22,999 nucleotides of DNA from Hypsibius dujardini. Taxonomy: Eukaryota; Tardigrada; Eutardigrada; Parachela; Hypsibiidae. The stretch spans positions 1-22,999 of the forward strand of contig LRSR01013203.1 of assembly GCA_001579985.1 (NCBI GenBank), written 5' to 3'. Below are positions 21,201-22,999 of the stretch, piece by piece. The translations under genes were made by a program, and so were the position numbers. How positions within the stretch are numbered: the stretch's first letter is position 1; every line of letters begins with the position of its first letter. The notes beneath the pieces are model-generated. The model saw only the letters and a program-made list of their open reading frames with translations, made no database searches and had not been told where the DNA came from.

Positions 21201-22542
21201 CACCATACTTGTACTACTCGTAACATTGTATAGAATGTATACCGTTGTAAATACCGGTACCATATTGGTGTTGTACTCGTACTTGCAGAACTCGAACGCA
21301 TGATTTAAAACGCACAGGAAGCCTCTCCGTGGCATCCCAATTCTTTCTAACGGCATGATACAGAAAAACTAAAAATCCATTATTCTTCAGCATAGACATA
21401 ACACATTGAATTAGTAAGGTCCGTGTTTGGCCCCACGAAATACATATACCGAGGAGAAAACCAGTAAACCACTACTTACCTGCTAACCTCCCTAAGTGCA
21501 CCGCGGCGTTAGAGCATAAAGTAACTGAATCGGCTTTTTGCCTGCCTGCTTTTTGGTTCTTTACAGACAAACAGACAGACAGACAGACAGCAACGACACT
21601 GCCCTGGGAGCGTTAGCAGTACTGCTACCAAATGATATTTCGCAATTTGCAGTCAGGAATCGGTAGCTCTATTGTCTGTCTGTCTGTCTCACTGTCCTTG
21701 TCTGTTTGTCTGTCTGTTTGTCTGTTTGTCTGTCTGTCTGTCTGTCTGCCTGTCTGTTTGTTTGTCTGTCTGCCTGTCTGTTTGTTTGTCTGTCTGTCTG
21801 TCTGTTTGTCTGTCTGATTGTCTGTCTGTCTATAAAGAGGCGCAGGCAAAAAGCTAACTCAGTTACTCTATGGTTAGAGTTTAGACCTTAAATAGGATTT
21901 TTTGCGATAATTATTTTTTAAAGGTAGATAATGAGTTTTATCTCTGGTAAGTGGTACTGAAATTCAGGTGCCACTGAATTCACCTGTCTGAAACGGGATC
22001 CAGGTGTACTTCCGACCGCCTGCAAACTCTTTTTCGTTGTACTTGGAGCACAACTCAAACCGCAAGTCTCCTGGCTCAGCGGACGGAAAATCATCTGGCG
22101 CTTGCTCCGGTTCCCCGTCATAGTCCTTCCCCTCGTAATCCTTTCCGTCTCCTCCGCCGAAGTAGTTATTATCAATATCGTTTTCATGGCGCCCGGGTGT
22201 GGAGTGATGCCGACTGACAGGGCAAGGTTGGCTTTCGCATTTTCGATATTGCTTTTGGGACGGCTGACCGGGCATTGTGGTGGCCAGCAGGGCAGATGTC
22301 TCCGCACTAGTCTCGCTATTACTCCTGTCCTGCTCCAGACAGGGGTCCACCGTCGCGGCTGCCTCGACAACCCTGGCACCCCTGACCAGCACGCAGAATC
22401 GTTCGGCAACTTGCAATCCCGCTCCACATGTGGTCGAGCAGTGTGACCAGCGCGAGAAGGCTGTCCACGTCCAGCTATTCGGTATCACCACAGCATTGGG
22501 GTCCGGGGTGACGTAGTGGTGGGGAGGGATTGTGACAGTGAT
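13154..22542 (-). CDS. ADAMTS-like / papilin-type secreted matrix protein with PLAC domain (5' partial)
   Basis: Ten exons: 22542-21984, 20887-20715, 18058-17854, 17763-17585, 17509-17070, 16738-16528, 16394-16218, 16137-15967, 15333-14717, 14366-13154; 1314 residues, every junction in phase. Order: TSP1 (CSTTCG near residue 35); Cys-rich and spacer (ELCSKYNEKEF, GCDGMVGSDRRVDACGVC, PRGHNKIGTIP, NGDYAAAGSRFRY); a Thr/Pro linker; six TSP1 repeats (CSKTCG, CSVTCG, CDATCG, CSNQCG, CSPDCG, CSHSCG); about 15 copies of a 22-residue repeat (PPIDLNNKAGTLYD); and a C-terminal six-Cys PLAC domain. There is no metalloprotease, Kunitz or Ig domain here, so it is closer in layout to ADAMTSL proteins or fly Lonely heart than to full papilin. 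Inferred role: extracellular-matrix or basement-membrane organisation. The signal peptide is missing, its exon lying upstream (phase 0 entry). Confidence 0.88.
13157..13252 (-). other. PLAC domain (C-terminal end of the ADAMTS-like protein)
   Basis: Residues CVDKIDRC...FCRYDYYKKMCCKSCSA carry six cysteines in the CxxxxxxC...C...CCxxC pattern typical of the protease-and-lacunin domain that closes papilin, lacunin and several ADAMTS(L) proteins. It lies directly before the stop codon, its usual position. Confidence 0.85.
13568..14359 (-). repeat. In-frame 66-bp tandem repeat: 12 units of a 22-residue motif
   Basis: Twelve contiguous 66-bp units (checked at both ends: the first RPP codon at 14359, the twelfth at 13633) encode RPPIDLNNKAGTLYD followed by a variable seven-residue spacer such as AAPQQDY, SEPQRDY or NEPQEDY. 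Three diverged copies (RPVDLSNKAGTGG, RPFDINDKAGTLYP, RPPVDLNNKAGTLYD) precede them in the upstream exon at about 14718-14941. The motif has no cysteine or obvious hydrophobic core, suggesting an extended, disordered spacer between the TSP1 block and PLAC. Confidence 0.93.
15150..17240 (-). other. Block of six TSP1 repeats spread over five exons
   Basis: Successive TSP1 repeats start at YKYAVVGYKPC, WQYGDWSEC, YSWHSGEWSP|C, WLFSDWSSK|C, HWFEGPWSD|C and SWYTSEWGPC. In three of them a phase-0 intron (|) falls exactly before the first cysteine. POFUT2-type O-fucosylation sites (CxxS/TCG) are intact in four of the six and absent in CSNQCG and CSPDCG. Confidence 0.85.
15334..15966 (-). other. 633-bp intron of the ADAMTS-like gene
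   Basis: GTATGT donor after GPWSD and GATTGCAG acceptor before CSPDCG. AT-rich with several TTTAGTTTT-like runs at about 15540-15690; I see no gene or RNA in it. Confidence 0.6.
18205..18350. repeat. (TCTG)n microsatellite in a matrix-gene intron
   Basis: About 75 bp of near-pure TCTG (about 18227-18300), then ATTGTCTG and GGCTGACT variants to about 18350. It lies in the intron before the GCDGMVGSD exon. Confidence 0.9.
18421..18459 (-). CDS. Candidate alternative first exon (signal-peptide-like) of the ADAMTS-like gene
   Basis: An ATG in good context (G at -3, GTTATGG) opens 13 codons, MDVIYFAAILVLL, then a GTAAGG donor in phase 0. The next acceptor downstream on this strand (exon at 18058) is also phase 0 and begins AIGCDG, so a splice would give a short secretory signal joined to the spacer domain. 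No ATG occurs in the roughly 190 nt upstream to a TATATA. This would be an N-terminally short isoform without the first TSP1. It is predicted from sequence only; an internal cassette role is unlikely because nearby acceptors would break the frame. Confidence 0.4.
18651..18656 (-). promoter_or_regulatory. Candidate TATA box of an internal promoter
   Basis: TATATA (context GTTATATAGCG) on the minus strand, 192 nt before the candidate alternative start codon at 18459, in a locally mixed-composition segment. A TATA-type promoter would start transcription near 18620-18627. The motif is short and could be chance. Confidence 0.3.
18660..20714 (-). other. Large 5' part of the 2.66-kb intron
   Basis: Contains a GT-rich patch with CTGT units (about 19206-19274), AT-rich tracts (about 19730-19870) and a pyrimidine-rich region (about 20000-20150). 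One long plus-strand frame (19820-20395) has no ATG until its middle and no recognisable domain. I see no nested gene that I can support. Confidence 0.4.
20888..21983 (-). other. 1.1-kb intron between the first two visible matrix-gene exons
   Basis: GTGAAT donor after WIPFQT and ATTACAG acceptor before the YAPCALLC exon. Apart from the inverted microsatellite pair at 21563-21831 it holds no feature that I can support. Confidence 0.6.
21563..21831. repeat. Inverted pair of (ACAG)n and (CTGT)n microsatellites
   Basis: A 28-bp ACAGAC run (21563-21590) faces a roughly 158-bp CTGT run (about 21674-21831) about 83 bp away in the same intron. The arms are complementary, so RNA or single-stranded DNA from here could form a long hairpin. 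Confidence 0.85.
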
Positions 22543-22999
22543 CTGTAAAACGGCAGGATCTGTCAACAGTGCGTTATATGTCTGCGCGATGCTGGAAATT
22601 CTTAAGCGCGCCGACGCTCTGATGCTGTTGTTTACGACTCTTGCAGCTATGCGAATTGACAGATTAAAAACAACTACTGCTCAAAAGTACTTAGACGCTT
22701 GTCAAGGCCACAACTTTCTAGGGCTGTCATATACATGTACTATATGGATTATAGAAATAATAATTCTTGTAGTCTGCTGCATTCATATTATTCGTTATTA
22801 ATAAATTTTTTATTTATATTTTTTTATTCATTGCTTTAATCATAGAAGTGAATTACATTTATATATGTATAAATATTTATCATTGTTTATTATACCTTAT
22901 TTATTTATACTTATTTATTTATTGATGTACTTATACGAATTAATTACATATTATATATATCTCATTGTTTATTTAATAAAATTTACTCATTTATCGCTG
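22543..22999. other. Upstream flank of the first visible matrix-gene exon
   Basis: Probably intron, since the exon at 22542 has a TTTTACAG acceptor. The last 200 bp are very AT-rich with TTTAT/TATTTA runs. I find no signal-peptide exon here on the minus strand. Confidence 0.4.

Noticed and set aside
22532-22801. 89-residue plus-strand frame with hydrophobic end
   Set aside because: Overlaps the splice acceptor of the matrix gene and runs into AT-rich DNA; no supporting motif.
1-22999. tRNA, rRNA, CRISPR or intact transposase
   Set aside because: I looked for tRNA T-arm motifs, direct repeat-spacer structure and reverse-transcriptase or transposase motifs by eye and saw none; a covariance or profile search would be needed for certainty.

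Overview
This is a eukaryotic window, almost certainly from an invertebrate animal. The genes are split by mostly short GT-AG introns (64 to about 350 bp, a few of 0.6-2.7 kb). They encode metazoan-type proteins: an ABHD14 hydrolase, a rhodopsin-like 7TM receptor with a nematode Srx flavour, an ENOSF1 enolase-superfamily enzyme, and an ADAMTS-like/papilin matrix protein ending in a PLAC domain. AATAAA-type poly(A) signals follow two of the stop codons. The receptor style and compact genes suggest an ecdysozoan, a tardigrade or a relative, but the sequence alone does not settle this. I see no bacterial operons, CRISPR arrays or intact transposons.

Layout, left to right. (1) About 1-2586, + strand: the 3' part of an ABHD14-type alpha/beta hydrolase whose last exon runs on into a Gln/Pro/Asn-rich extension of about 425 residues. 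(2) 3065-4186, - strand: a 7TM receptor with one intron, convergent with gene 1; its last exon is only 63 nt. (3) About 4.2-8.0 kb: no convincing gene. It holds a 27-bp imperfect inverted repeat, a 12-copy 22-bp minisatellite bracketed by TGACGTGA-rich inverted arms, and a 32-bp tandem repeat. (4) 8020-10110, - strand: complete five-exon ENOSF1 (L-fuconate dehydratase type, 451 aa) with all catalytic residues. (5) 11247-12428, + strand: a three-exon gene for a 252-residue protein I do not recognise (basic, then acidic, then helical). (6) 13154-22542, - strand: ten exons and 1314 residues of a secreted ADAMTS-like protein (TSP1, Cys-rich/spacer, six TSP1, about 15 copies of a 22-residue repeat, PLAC). 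Its signal-peptide exon lies upstream, probably outside the window.

The exon models rest on splice-site consensus, reading-phase agreement at every junction and family alignment from memory; every multi-exon sum is a whole number of codons. No operon-like coupling is evident. The least ordinary parts are: a possible internal promoter plus signal-peptide first exon inside the matrix gene (18421-18656), which would give an isoform lacking the first TSP1; the 22-residue coding repeat array; the hydrolase-low-complexity fusion; and long (CTGT)n tracts that, at every site seen here, lie inside introns.
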